Source: Symbiodinium natans (Eukaryota > Sar > Dinophyceae > Suessiales > Symbiodiniaceae). From it: DNA of 64,000 nucleotides. The position numbers and the translations under genes are program-made. The notes under the pieces are model-generated. The model did no database searches. It saw only the letters and a list, made by a program, of their open reading frames with translations, and was not told the origin of the DNA. Shown here one piece after another: positions 24,102 through 34,876 of this stretch. How positions within the stretch are numbered: position 1 is the stretch's first letter; each line of letters begins with the position of its first letter. The DNA lies in NCBI GenBank assembly GCA_905221605.1, contig CAJNDS010002068.1:994984-1058983 (forward strand), written 5' to 3'.

Positions 24102-24124
24102 TTTTTTTTTGGAACCACCTTTTC

Positions 24125-24640
24125 ATTTTGGGGCTGGGGGCGGGCTGGGGCTGGGGCTGGGGCTGGGGCTGGGGCTGGGGCTGGGGCTGGGGCTGGGGCT
24201 GGGGCTGGGGCTGGGGCTGGGGCTGGGGCTGGGGCTGGGGCTAAATCTGGGGCTGTCTCACCGAGATTGCTGGGGCTGGGGCTGGGTTGGCTGGGGCTGG
24301 GCTGGCTGGGGTTGGGAGGGCTGCACTGGGGCTGGGGCTGGGGCTTTGAAGATTTTGGGTTTTTTTTTGTGTTTCGGCAGGTTGTCTTGGCGTTTGGGAG
24401 GGTGGGGGTGTTTGTGACAAATTGTAAATTTTCTGTCCCTGGGCTGGGCCTGACTGGGGTTTGGGCTGGGGGGGGGTTGGGGCTGGGGCTGGGGCTGGGG
24501 CTGGGGCTGGGGCTGGGGCTGGGGCTGGGGCTGGGGCTGGGCTGGGGCTGGGGCTGGGGCTGGGGCTGGGGCTGGGGCTGGGGCTGGGGCATGGGGCTGG
24601 GGCTGGGCTGGGGCTGCTGGGGCTGGGCTGGGGGCTGGGG
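24125..24640 (+). repeat. two (GGGGCT)n hexanucleotide arrays
   Basis: About 19 GGGGCT units at 24,135-24,245, a unique spacer, and a second set at 24,477-24,640 with GGGCT and CATGGGGCT interruptions. The G-rich strand has the form expected to make G-quadruplexes. The C-rich strand reads as Pro-Ala, Pro-Gln or Pro-Ser in the three frames, explaining the long minus-strand frames (23,981-24,871 and 24,258-25,040), which I do not accept as genes. Confidence 0.95.
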
Positions 24641-24699
24641 GCTGGGGCTGGGCCTGGCTGGGGCGGCTGGGGCCAGGCTCTGGGCGGTGGGGTTTGCGG

Positions 24700-25180
24700 A
24701 GTCCATTTTGGGCCTTGTAGGCCAATTTTGGGCTTTGGGAAGCCAATTTAGGAAGACAATTTTGGGTTGGGAACCAATTTTGGGCTCCGGAAGCCAATTT
24801 AAGCTTGGGGAGACTTTGGAAGTCAATCTTGCTTTGCGAGCCAATCTTAAGCTCCGGAATTTTGGTGCCATTTGAAGCCAATTTTGGGCTTTGGAAGCTA
24901 ATTTTGGGCTTTGGGAGCCAAATTTGGGCTTTGGTAGAAGATTCGGGCTTTGGGGGCCAATTTTCGGCTTTGGAAGCTAATTTTGGGCTTTGGAAGCAAA
25001 TTTGGGGGTTTGGGAGCCGAGTTTGGGCTTCGGAAGCCACTTTTGGACTTTGGAAGCCAATTTTGTGCTTTGGCAGCCAATTTTAGGCTTCGGGAGCCAA
25101 TTTTTGGCTTTGGGAAGCCAATTTTGGGCTTTGACAGCACCATTGGAGGCCAAGTTTGGGCTTCGGAAGCTAATAGCCGG
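24700..25180. repeat. 20-bp minisatellite
   Basis: Roughly 20 or more copies of a unit near GCCAATTTTGGGCTTTGGAA, diverged by 10-20%. A 20-bp unit without stops rotates through all frames, so every frame is open on both strands. This explains the apparent ORFs here. Confidence 0.9.
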
Positions 25181-25657
25181 CAACGCTTGCCAACGGCGCA
25201 GACCTGAGTATGAGGCGGCAATTCAAGGATCAATGATACTTGCTGGGCTGAGGGTGCCTTGAGCTCCGGGCACATGCCTCATCAAGCATCCCTGGCAAAT
25301 CGAAGCGTGGCAATTGCAAAACAAGCTTGATAGATATCAATTGCTTGTCAGCGTGTCCTTAGGCAGCGAAGGACCAGCTGTTGCGAAAGCGACAGAATGC
25401 GCGAAGGCTTGAGCACTTGTTGCATTGAATGGCTGGCGCATGCTGGAACTGTAGGTTTCAAGTCTGCTAAGGACTTCCAATCCGCATGTATTCTGATTCT
25501 GTATTAAACATCACAAGTGCATCCGCTGTTGATGGGTACATATGTGCCGTTTCAGTATTGTTGCGTGTTCCAGACATACTTGCAAGCGACTTTTGCGTCA
25601 TTGGCCTGCCTTGTGGCTTTGGTGAAACTTCGTGCCGTCTGGCAGTGGCGCTGTACA
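25181..25657. other. flank of the Helitron-type gene
   Basis: No gene is recognised. If the neighbouring element is a mobile Helitron, its 3' end (CTRR preceded by a hairpin, on the minus strand) should lie here or just beyond. I could not identify it with confidence. Confidence 0.3.
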
Positions 25658-28600
25658 TCATGCTGGCCAGATTGGAAAGGTTGGATGTTCTAGCAGCGTT
25701 GCCTCCAGCTCAGCGGGAGTAAGGAGTTCAGGGCGTCGCAAGGAATCCACGTGGAAGAAGTGGCCGTCCTGGCAGCGCCTCAAAGCCACCCAGTGCTGAC
25801 CTCCGTGGTTTTGGATGGCTCCGAAGCAACCCTCAAGATCCTCGCAGCGCAGAGCTCGCTGGTCCGACATGTGCCAGCACAGACGATCAAAGGCCTGCAT
25901 CGATTTGGTCCGCACGGCCATCAGAAGGACTTCTATGGAGTAGTCACCCCCGGGGCCCATGTGTGCAGCGAGGTTGTCTCCAAGCTCCCAATTCTCCTGG
26001 AGGAAGGTTGTCGCAGCGTGCTCCAGGTCTTCTTTGTTGAAAAAGTGGCCACCCAAAGCGTGGTTGAGCGCATGGATCCCACATCTTAGCTCCTCCTGTG
26101 GCTCGAAGTAGCAGGACTCTGGGCAGCTGGATTCCGGCAATTTGTTGGCTTGGTCCAGTGACGGGTTCTCAGTTCTTGCTGCTTTCGTGACTGGAGATGA
26201 TGGCGGCGGGTGCTGTTGGAAGTCATGGCCGCCCAGTGCATGGTTGCTTGTATGCTGGCCGCGTCGGGCGTCTTGTTGTTTCTCAAAGCTTGCTTGGTTG
26301 CTTCTCTGCTTCTTGCTAGCAGCAGGGACATCGGCTGGGCTGTCTGGGGCGCCGCGTTTGCCTGTTCTTTCGCCTGCCTTGCCGTTTTGCCAACGCGCTG
26401 CGTTGCGCTTGCCTGATGCCGTTTCGGGAGTTGTTGGGGCTTTGGACGTTTTCTTCTTCTCGTGCTTGGTTGTGGCTTTCGCTTTGGCCCGGGCTCGTTT
26501 GGGGGCTGCGGCTGGGCAAACGCGCTTGTGTGCTTTCATGGCTGATTTTGTGTGGGCTGTGGCTTCGCCACACTTTGGGCAGTGCCAGGGTCTCTCTGGA
26601 TCATCCTGACCGTTGTTGCTGTGGAGGTTTGGACGCGGCAGCTTTGCGAGGCGCTGTGTGTAGAATTCTTTGCCGTGCGGTGGTCTCATGAGGTTGCACC
26701 AGAGCTCGCTGCCCGGTTTGTCTGCTTGTTGCTCCCTGAGCTTCGTGAGTGCCCACTCTGCATGCGCGTTGAATCGTAAGCAGCTTCGGTTGAAGCTTCT
26801 TAACGTGCAGTGCTTGCGGGTCGGACAGCGGGACAGCGCGACGTAAGCTTGTCCTTCCTGGGTGACTGTGCTGTCCAGGGCAGAGTGAGCTCCTTGATGG
26901 GCTGTAGCTGCTTGGCTTTTGTGTATGGTGGTTGCTTTGGCGAGTACGAGTGGAAACTGCTTGCGTTCTGCTCGGCTGTCGGTTTGGTCCTGGAATGCAG
27001 CGGTTCGCCGGGTTAGTGCCACGGAGTGTGTTTCATTGGCTCCGCACCAGAGAGCTCCAGCCTGCCCTTCGAACTTGATCCAGATCTTCTCAACTTCGCC
27101 GGTGTCCTGGGCGTCGATGTGGGTGACGGTGCCGCAGGCGCCGTTGACGAGCTTGTCGTGAACGTCTATGTTGAATCGGAGCATGACCCGAACTCCTACT
27201 GCCACTCGAAGCAAGCCCTCCAGCCCTCCCGTGTTTTCTGGCTCGGCCCACGCGAGTTCAGGGGCCAGCGGCGCACCTGTCTTCACGCTGATATCCACGG
27301 CTGGGCACTCGTAGAGCGGTGCACCGGTGTCAGCCAGGTGCAGGTCTAGGTAGCGCTGGTTGTCTTCAGCTACTGCCTTGCGAGTGGCGTAGAGGTGCAC
27401 GGCTTCTGCCGCAGGCTGCTGTTTGCTGTTCTTCTTGACAACGAGGTCTTTCAGCATCTGAATGTCGGCTTCTGTCCATTCGCCGACACGCACCCGGCCA
27501 AGCAGTGCTGCCCATTCTGGGTCTTCTGCTGCACGCTGATTGCCCTGCAGTTCGCAGAGCTCGAAGAAGCACCATAGCGAACTGCAGAAGCAAGGATGGC
27601 CTCCCGGAGGAGGGAGCTGATAGAGATCGCCCGAGAAGATCACGTGCAGTCCTCCGAAGGGCGTGTCGGGCATGTTTCGGGCCATGCGCAAGTGCTTGTC
27701 TATGCGGTCGAACATGAATGCAGAGATGAAGCTGATCTCGTCGACCATGAGCACTGATACGCGCGCCCAGAACTCCTGCAACGCTGCCAAGTGTGCGCCT
27801 CTGGGGAGCGGCGCGTCGCAGGCCTTGCCGTAGCTTCGGTTTACCACTGGCAGGAACATGCACTGGTGGAGGGTAACACCATTGACGTTGCAGGCCGCCA
27901 CGCCTGTGGGCGCCGCGATGATGACGCCTTTGCCATTTTTGCGCAGCATGTGTGCGGCAGCACGCACCACCACTGACTTACCACAACCTCCAGGTCCATG
28001 TAGAAGGAGGCGTAGGCGTCGGGTGCTGTTGCCGGCCTTGGTGTTCGGGTTGTCCGTGACGGTGCGAACGATGTACTGCATGGCTTGTAGCTGTCGTTCT
28101 GTTTCTGGCGCCTGGGTTGTGAGCAGGCTGAACGCTTCTTCTCCGCCTTCCACTGGTGCGAAGGCGCTGTTGGCGGGCCCGGTTGGCACGAAGTCGGGAG
28201 CCATAAAGTCGATGGTGCCTCCGTGCCTTTCTCTCAGTGCCTCCATGATCTTGAGAGCGTCTTGGTAGTTTTGCTCGTCAGCGCGGCTATGTGACCAACC
28301 GTCTCTGAGCTCTGCAGGTGCCATCTTTGCCTTCATGTACATGACGGCCTGGACCGTTTGTAGTTTGCGGGCTGCTTCGACCGTGCCGTCTAGGTTGGGC
28401 AAGCAGACAGACTGTAGGAACGTGGGATACTGTTCTCTGTCGCGTGCCACTCGCTGGAAAGCTGCGGCATGGCTTTGCATGTCTTCTGGTTGCAACCACT
28501 CTCCGGGGGTTGTCCAAGTCAAGTGGAGCAGCAGCTTGGAGTAGTAGAAGGCTTCTGGTTCCAGGTCGGGGCTGAAATTTCGGTAGCCCACGATGGCTGG

Positions 28601-31600
28601 CCGCTTGCGAGGAACTGGAACTTCTTTGCCGATGAATCGAAAGCCTGCGCAGAAGTCGAAGAAGGTGATGTCTTTCCACTGGCGCTTGACAGGCGAGGAT
28701 CCTTCGACTGGTACGTCGGTCTCCTGCTCCGCAAAGGCTTGTTGTAAGTGCTGGTAGCATCTTTGGGCCACGGGCATGGTCCGCTCTTGTCCTTGCTTGC
28801 TTTCGAAGTACGCGTCGGGTTGCTTTAGAGCTGCTGCTTCTTCTCTCTGTGGCACCCAAAGTGTCCAGGTCTGCGGCGGGCCCACCTGGATCCACACGTT
28901 GTCCCTGGAGAACTCCACCACTGGAAAGCCAAGCAGCAGGTGGCATGCCTCGAAGGTGGAGGTGGTTCGGCCTTGTAGCGCTGCGTGCGCAGCCCGGTAA
29001 ACTTCTGGCGCGTTGAGGGCTTCGCCGCCGGCTTCTGTGGCCAACTTCTCGATGATTGCTTGCATGCGACGAGCTGCGGCGAAGTCTTCCTCGGATTTGA
29101 ACGTGTAGCCCAGTATGTAGCGGCTGGCGCTTGTGAGCTCGCATATCACCTGTATGTCCATGCTTGCTCTCCACATCCGTAGCATGGCAGCGTTGTATTG
29201 TCCCATCATGCTGTCTCTTTCCTGTCTTCTTGCTGTCAGGCTGCTTTTCCATCGGCTGAAGAACATCTCCTGAGCATCTCTTCTGCGCGTGCGCTCGGCT
29301 TTTGAACGGGGAAATCCGAATCGACAGGCGCCAAGTGTGAATCTGCCGCAGGAAGAGCTGCAGCGATGCACTACCATCTCTGCGAGCTTGGCGTTGATCT
29401 GTCTGGTCGTTGGATCTGTTTTCGTCGCTTCTTGCCAACTTGCTGGAGACTTTGTGCATATGAACTTGTCGCTCAGCTCCTCGGCGGTTTTGGGCACGAA
29501 CCGACGGCAGGCTTCCTCGTCTGACCAGTCTACGTCCTCAGCTTCTGGAGAGTCTAGCGCTTCTTCTGGCGAAGCTGGCTTCATCCACAGCAGGATGTGA
29601 GCATGGGGATATCCGCGCTTTTGCCGCTCTATGCGAACGATGTATTCGGTGATGTGAAAGGGTGGTGTCTCTTTGAGCATCGCGTGGTGCTGATCCGACG
29701 TGTCCGCCGCCGGTGCTGCGACGCTGATCGTGTCGTCCTCATCTTCTTCCTGGTGTTGGTCTTGCGGGTCGGCTTCCGCGTCCAGCTTTTTGTCCACATT
29801 GATGTGTGGAGCCAACCATCGCAGGAATTGCCGCAACTGGTGCATAAATTGTCGTGCGATTACAGCCGGCTGCTGGTTGCACAGCTGATTGGCCGACAAG
29901 CCGTCCCAGGTGAAGTCGGGTTTCTGATAGCTGCGAAGAAGCTGAGCCGCTTGGTGTTCGAGCCTGGTTTGATGTTGCGATTGGCTTGCGAAACAAACAA
30001 TATACTTGCTTACCAAATGACGTGTTGGGGCTGTAGCAACAAGACAAAACCCCTCTACTATGCGTTGTGTGGGGTTGTTCCGAGCTGCTCTGCAGGTGAA
30101 AGGTCTGGATTCAAACGCAATAATCGTGCAGAGATGGCGGCCAACAGGATGCCGGGCTGCTGGGCGTGGCAGGTGAGCGTCAGGAAGAACTGCGGCTGCC
30201 CCAGCTGCTCGTACATGTTCAGCGCGACTCCTTTCTTTGCATAGAGGTAGGGCTGGGTGCCTGGAATGTCTCGCAGCGCCGTGTAAACCCGTCGACTTCC
30301 GTCTTGGTAGCCGTGGCATCCGGCGGGCTTCTGCTGCATGCCCACGCGGACGTTCACGTTTCCAGACAATCGTTTCTTCATCTGTGTTTCAAGAAGCCAC
30401 ATGATGTAGGAGGTGGAGGTTTCGAAGCGTTGGTCCTGTCCGAGTAGCCGTTTTCTGGCGTATTGGACGAAGCTTTGGTATTCTTGCTTCCAACCATCGT
30501 TTCCTTCGGGGAACAGGTGCGGGAAGAACTTCGCGTCGATATCGTCTACCAGTGCTGCGCTGCTTCTTGTTTGCCGCAACTCGGTCATATCGGCTCTGGG
30601 GATCTTGAAATCCTTTGGCACGAGGTAGGTGAACTGCTGGCCGTCTTCGTCGTCATCGTCCGATTCTCCTGGTTTCGATGCTGCCTTTGTTTCTCCCTCG
30701 GTACGGGTTGTTGTTGCTGCGGGCTTCTTGTGCTGCAAGATGCGGTTCATCTTGCTGATGGCTTCGTGGACTGCAGTACTGTTTTGGTAAAGTTTGTGTC
30801 GTGTTTGCAGCTCTTGTAAGGCTCTATGCAGATTTTCAAGTCGGGCCGGAGATTCCGTCATGCCATCGACGCCTTGTACATGAACTGTGCCGTCTTCCTC
30901 CAGGACCGCGCCCGATAGGACTTCGCAAATGCACGGTTCTTCCATGAGCACAGCATACATCCTGCCCCACTGGGCACTGGGTCCTCCTGAAGGGAGCTTG
31001 TCCAGCACAACTTGGGAAATTCGAGCCATGGCAAGAAGATGTTGCTCGATGGGCTTGAGCTGCTGGAGTCTCAATGGTACCGGCAGCAAGGGGGGCAGCC
31101 GGAACTTGGTCTTGTTTTCGCGGCAGTTCCGACAAGTCGGAATCTGGGCTGGAGCTGTTGGTCGGCAATGCTTGGCTGGACTCAATGTTCCACAGGATTT
31201 GCAGACTCGGGAGAGTCCGAATCGTGCCCAGCTTCGCACGAAATCCTGGTACTTCTGTTGCGCCTCTTCTTCACTCAGATGTTCTTCATCACGGTATGGC
31301 GGGCCTTGCTTGTGATCCTCTGGAATAAACGGTCGGCCACCTTGACCCGGCATGGGCCCGCGGGCGCCGCCGCCTTCTTCCTTCCTCGCTTCTTGCAGCT
31401 CCTTTCGCTGCAATCTGCGGCTATCATCGGCCGGCATGGGCCCGCGGGTGCCACCGCCTTCTGCCTTCCTTGCTGCTTGAAGCTCCTGCTTCTGCGCTCT
31501 GCGACTATCCTCGGCTGGCCAGGGCCCGCGGGCACCGGCTTTTGCTGCTGCTCTTCTGGCTTTCGCAGCTTCCTTCTCCCTCTCCTTCTCCCTCTCCTGT

Positions 31601-31754
31601 TCTTGCTGCTCTTCTTGTCGGCACTGTAGGTTGGTGCAGTAGCCTGACGATGCAAAGCACAGGACTGGTCACACAAAATTGCTCTGGCAGTGTATAGCTT
31701 GCCTCTTCCGCGGCCCACGCGTATGTTGCCGCACCGACTGCAGGAGGGTGCCAT
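25658..31754 (-). CDS. Helitron-type Rep/PIF1 helicase with C-terminal Josephin-like protease
   Basis: A large minus-strand gene. The N-terminal exon frame (31,437 down to 30,089, open further upstream) has charged repeats and a Helitron_like_N segment ending QPQFFLTLTCHAQQPG. An intron at 30,088-29,964 (GC start, AG end, next base G) joins LSPAE to LEHQAAQLLRSYQ. After it come the HUH motif YPHAHILLW (~29,600), a two-tyrosine motif YILGYTFK (~29,110), and the PIF1 helicase with Walker A GPGGCGKS (~27,985), DEIS (~27,738), GDLYQLPP and YVALSRC (~26,840). A C2H2-like finger CPKCGEATAH follows. The last ~155 residues match a Josephin fold: Cys codon 26,081 in LRCGIHALNHAL, His codon 25,793 in QHWVAL, Asp codon 25,745 in FHVDSL. 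A Met at 31,752 (MAPSCSRCGN) is in another frame, so the 5' end needs a further intron or a frameshift. All catalytic motifs are intact. The role would be rolling-circle transposition, with the protease possibly removing ubiquitin. Confidence 0.88.
25658..31754 (-). mobile_element. putative autonomous Helitron-like element (ends not defined)
   Basis: The coding content (HUH Rep plus PIF1-type helicase) defines a Helitron-class rolling-circle transposon. Termini were not found: a 5' TC end should lie above 31,754 and a 3' CTRR end with a hairpin below 25,658. The boundaries given are only those of the coding region. Alternatively the gene is a domesticated, immobile copy. Confidence 0.6.
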
Positions 31755-32008
31755 GGCTGGGATGCGCGGGATGCGCGTGTGAAGTGTCTACAATCGACAG
31801 TTCAACTCATTGACAAACGCAAGCTGCACAGATTTTGTCAAAGCTCAACATTTCACAGCAAAGCTCAAGAGGGCCATGTCCGAGCTACTCTGTCCCTTGT
31901 TGCAGTACCGCATCGCATTCTATTCTTTTCCTGCGTCTGTGCAAGCAGATCTGAATATGTGCAGTAGTATCTACAAGGCCGTCTGAAAATCGAGCGGTAC
32001 TGCTGCGG

Positions 32009-33232
32009 TCATTGCCTCAGCAGTCGTCTGCAAGCGATGCGATCTCGGAAATGAGGGTGCCTCCGCAGGACTTGTAGCGGCACTTGGTCACTGGCGTCGG
32101 TTGCGTTGACGTCTGCTCTGGCTTCGATTAGCAGCCGCAGAAATGCTGCGCTGCCCTTCTCGGCAGCAATGTGCAAAGCACTGCGGGATGCTGCTTTCTC
32201 GTGCAGGAGAGCACGATGCTTCAGCAGCAGTCGAGCTGCTTTGGATTGGCCCCACTGGACTGCCAGGCCAAGCGGCGTCAACTTGTCGCAGCGACTTTCG
32301 ACTCGCAGGTCAGCGCGAAACCGGAGGAGTAGCGTCGCCGTGGAAGAGATGGTGCCGGTGTTGCCGTATTTGATGCAGTGGTGCAACGGTGCGTCTCCCA
32401 CATAGTTTCTGAGGTTAGGGTCGGCGCGGGAGCAAAGGAGCAGCCGCAACATTTTCAGGCTTTGGTGGTATATGGCGACCTCCAGGGGTAGGATTTGCAG
32501 CACATCCGAGAGGTTGGGATCGGCCCGGGAGCAGATGAGCAGCTGCGTCATTTTCAAGTCTTGGTTTCGGGTTGCAGTAAGCAAGGGAGGCTCGACGAAC
32601 TGCCCGATCCGCTTGTTGACATCTGCCGCCGCCAAGAGAAGCATCTTGGCGATTGTGTAGTCTTCCAAGTGGACGGCTAGCTGTAGCGGTTGTGCATACC
32701 TGGGCTCTATGTCATTTCTTCTCGTGCGAATGTTGGGATCTGCAAAAGCTTCCAGGATGCTCTTGACCCGCTTGGCATTCTGCCTTCTCACTGCGTCTGC
32801 GAGGCGCGCAGAGCCTTCTTGAGTGTATGCTCGGACGAGGACCTGGATGTCGAGATGTCTTTGTAGCATAGAGCAAAGTACCAATCTTGTCCAAGGACGG
32901 CTATTGTCTGCTATTCTTTGGCCGATGACAAACTGGGTTCGGTAGCGCGGGGTGCCTATCTGCTGGTGCAGGTAGATTCTCAAGATTTCTTGGATCCCCA
33001 CGTGGCTGGATGGGGCGGCGCAGGCCTGCACGGGGCAGCTGTGAGCCAGCTCGCCGTTTACTGAATGGAAGTGCAGCATCGGGTCCGCACGAGTACCTTG
33101 TTTTCGGACGCGGTGCTGTTTGGACCGAAAGGCTGTCAACACAGTTGGGTGGCTGCACTCAAACTTTTTGCTTGCGTGGCAGAGCTGCAAGGAATGAAGA
33201 CTTTTCCGCGTCGATTTCACGTCCTGCATCAA
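32009..33232 (-). CDS. ankyrin-repeat protein with possible N-terminal ubiquitin-like region
   Basis: A single uninterrupted frame of 407 aa. Residues ~140-400 hold about eight ankyrin repeats, for example PLQLAVHLEDYTIAKMLLLA, PLLTATRNQDLKMTQLLICS, TPLGLAVQWGQSKAARLLL and SALHIAAEKGSAAFLRLLIE, with loops such as ADPNL and ADVNA. Residues ~50-120 (LHFHSVNGE, GTPRYRTQFVIGQRI, HLDIQVLVR) have the spacing of the ubiquitin-like region seen ahead of ankyrins in dinoflagellate proteins; that part is inference. It lies 255 bp upstream of the Helitron-type gene on the same strand, matching the unidirectional gene clusters known in dinoflagellates. Unlike the plus-strand ankyrin genes it has no introns, so it may be a retrocopy. 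The first Met was taken; M47 (in DPMLHF) is an alternative. Confidence 0.85.
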   Translation of the reverse strand: MMQDVKSTRKSLHSLQLCHASKKFECSHPTVLTAFRSKQHRVRKQGTRADPMLHFHSVNGELAHSCPVQACAAPSSHVGIQEILRIYLHQQIGTPRYRTQFVIGQRIADNSRPWTRLVLCSMLQRHLDIQVLVRAYTQEGSARLADAVRRQNAKRVKSILEAFADPNIRTRRNDIEPRYAQPLQLAVHLEDYTIAKMLLLAAADVNKRIGQFVEPPLLTATRNQDLKMTQLLICSRADPNLSDVLQILPLEVAIYHQSLKMLRLLLCSRADPNLRNYVGDAPLHHCIKYGNTGTISSTATLLLRFRADLRVESRCDKLTPLGLAVQWGQSKAARLLLKHRALLHEKAASRSALHIAAEKGSAAFLRLLIEARADVNATDASDQVPLQVLRRHPHFRDRIACRRLLRQ

Positions 33233-33384
33233 TCTAGGCTCAGAAATTGCATCCTAGCACCATGCCTGGTGGCTTCTGGCCATTGTTCTGGCTGGTGTGG
33301 CTGGCTGTGAAACGCTTCCCACCTGCCTCCCGGCAGAAGGTACTGAGAATCTAAGCACAGCGTTTGAGCTCTGGAACCCCTTCA

Positions 33385-34876
33385 CACAGGTGGAACATCC
33401 TCCTGGGCAGGTCTGAGCTCCGGAGCCCCTTCATATAGGTGGCACGGTCTGAGCTCCGGACCCCTTCATTTCGGTGGAACAAGCTTTTTCTGAGCAGGTC
33501 TGAGCTCCGGACCCCTTCATATAGGTGGAATGGTCTGACCTCCGGACCAGGTCTGAGCTCTGGAACCCCTTCATATAGGTGGAACGGTCTGAGCTCCGGA
33601 CCCCTTCATATAGGTGAAACATCCTCCTGGGCAGGTCTGAGCTCCGGAGCCCCTTCATATAGGTGGCACGGTCTGAGCTCCGGACCCCTTCATTTCGGTG
33701 GAACATCCTCCTGGGCAGGTCCGAGCTCCGGAACCCCTTCATATACGTGGAACGGTCTGAGCTCCTCACCATAGGTGGAACATCCTCCTGAACAGGTCTG
33801 AGCTCTGGAACCCCTTCATGTAGGTGGAACGGTCTGAGCTCCGGACCCCTTCAGAAAGGTGGAACATCCTTCTGGGCAGGTCTAAGCTCTGGAACCACTT
33901 CATATAGGTGGAACGGTCTGAGCTCCGGACTCCTTCATATAGGTGGAACATCCTCCTGGCCAGGTCTGAGCTCTGGAACCTTTCATAGAGGTGGAACGGT
34001 CTGAGCTCCGGACTCCTTCATATAGGTGGAACATCCTCCTGGGCAGGTCTGAGTTCTGGAACCCCTTCATATAGGTGGAACGGTCTGAGCTCCGGACCCC
34101 TTCATATAGGTGGAACATCCTCCTGGGCAGGTCTGAGCTCTGGAACCCCTTCATATACACTCCTTCATATAGGTGGAACATCCTCCTGGGCAGGTCTGAG
34201 CTCCGGACCCCTTCATATAGGTGGAACGGTCTCAGCTAGGGAATCCTTCATATAGGTGGAACATCCTCTGAGCTCCGGAACCCTTCATATAGGTGGAACG
34301 GTCTGTGCTCCGGACTCCTTCATACAGGTGGAACACCCGCCCGGGCAGGTCTGAGCTCTGGAACCCCTTCATATAGGTGGAACGGTCTGAGCTCCCGACC
34401 CTTCATATAGGTGGAACATCCTGGGCAGGTCTGAGCTCTGGAACACCTTCATATAGGTGGAACGGTCTGAGCTCCGGACCCCTTCATATAGGTGGAACAT
34501 CCTCCTGGGCAGGTCTGAGCTCCGGAGCCCCTTCATATAGGTGGCACGGTCTGAGCTCCGGACCCCTTCATTTCGGTGGAACATCTTCCTGGGCAGGTCC
34601 GAGCTCCGGAACCCCTTCATATACGTGGAACGGTCTGAGCTCCGGACCCCTTCATATGGGTGGAACATCCTCCTGGGCAGGTCTGAGCCTGTGGGTGGAA
34701 CATCCTCCTGGGCAGGTCTGAGCTCTAGAACCCCTTCATATAGGTGGAACGGTCTGAGCTCCGGACCCCTTCATATAGGTGGAACATCCTCCTGGGCAGG
34801 TCTGGGCTCTGGAACCCCTTCATATAGGTGGAACGGTCTGAGCTCTGGACCCCTTCATTTAAGTGGAACATCCTCC
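33385..34876. repeat. satellite A, ~35/48-bp alternating unit
   Basis: Tandem copies built from GGTCTGAGCTCCGGACCCC then TTCATATAGGTGGAAC (about 35 bp), every second copy extended by ATCCTCCTGGGCA (about 48 bp), so the higher-order period is about 83 bp. There are about 17-18 such dimers. Open frames run through in both directions because stops are rare in the unit. It ends abruptly at the start of satellite B. Confidence 0.95.

Noticed and set aside
23981-25040. Long Pro/Ala/Gln-rich ORFs on the minus strand and Gly/Leu-rich ORFs on the plus strand
   Set aside because: They are GGGGCT arrays and a 20-bp minisatellite; every frame is open and no non-repetitive domain is present.
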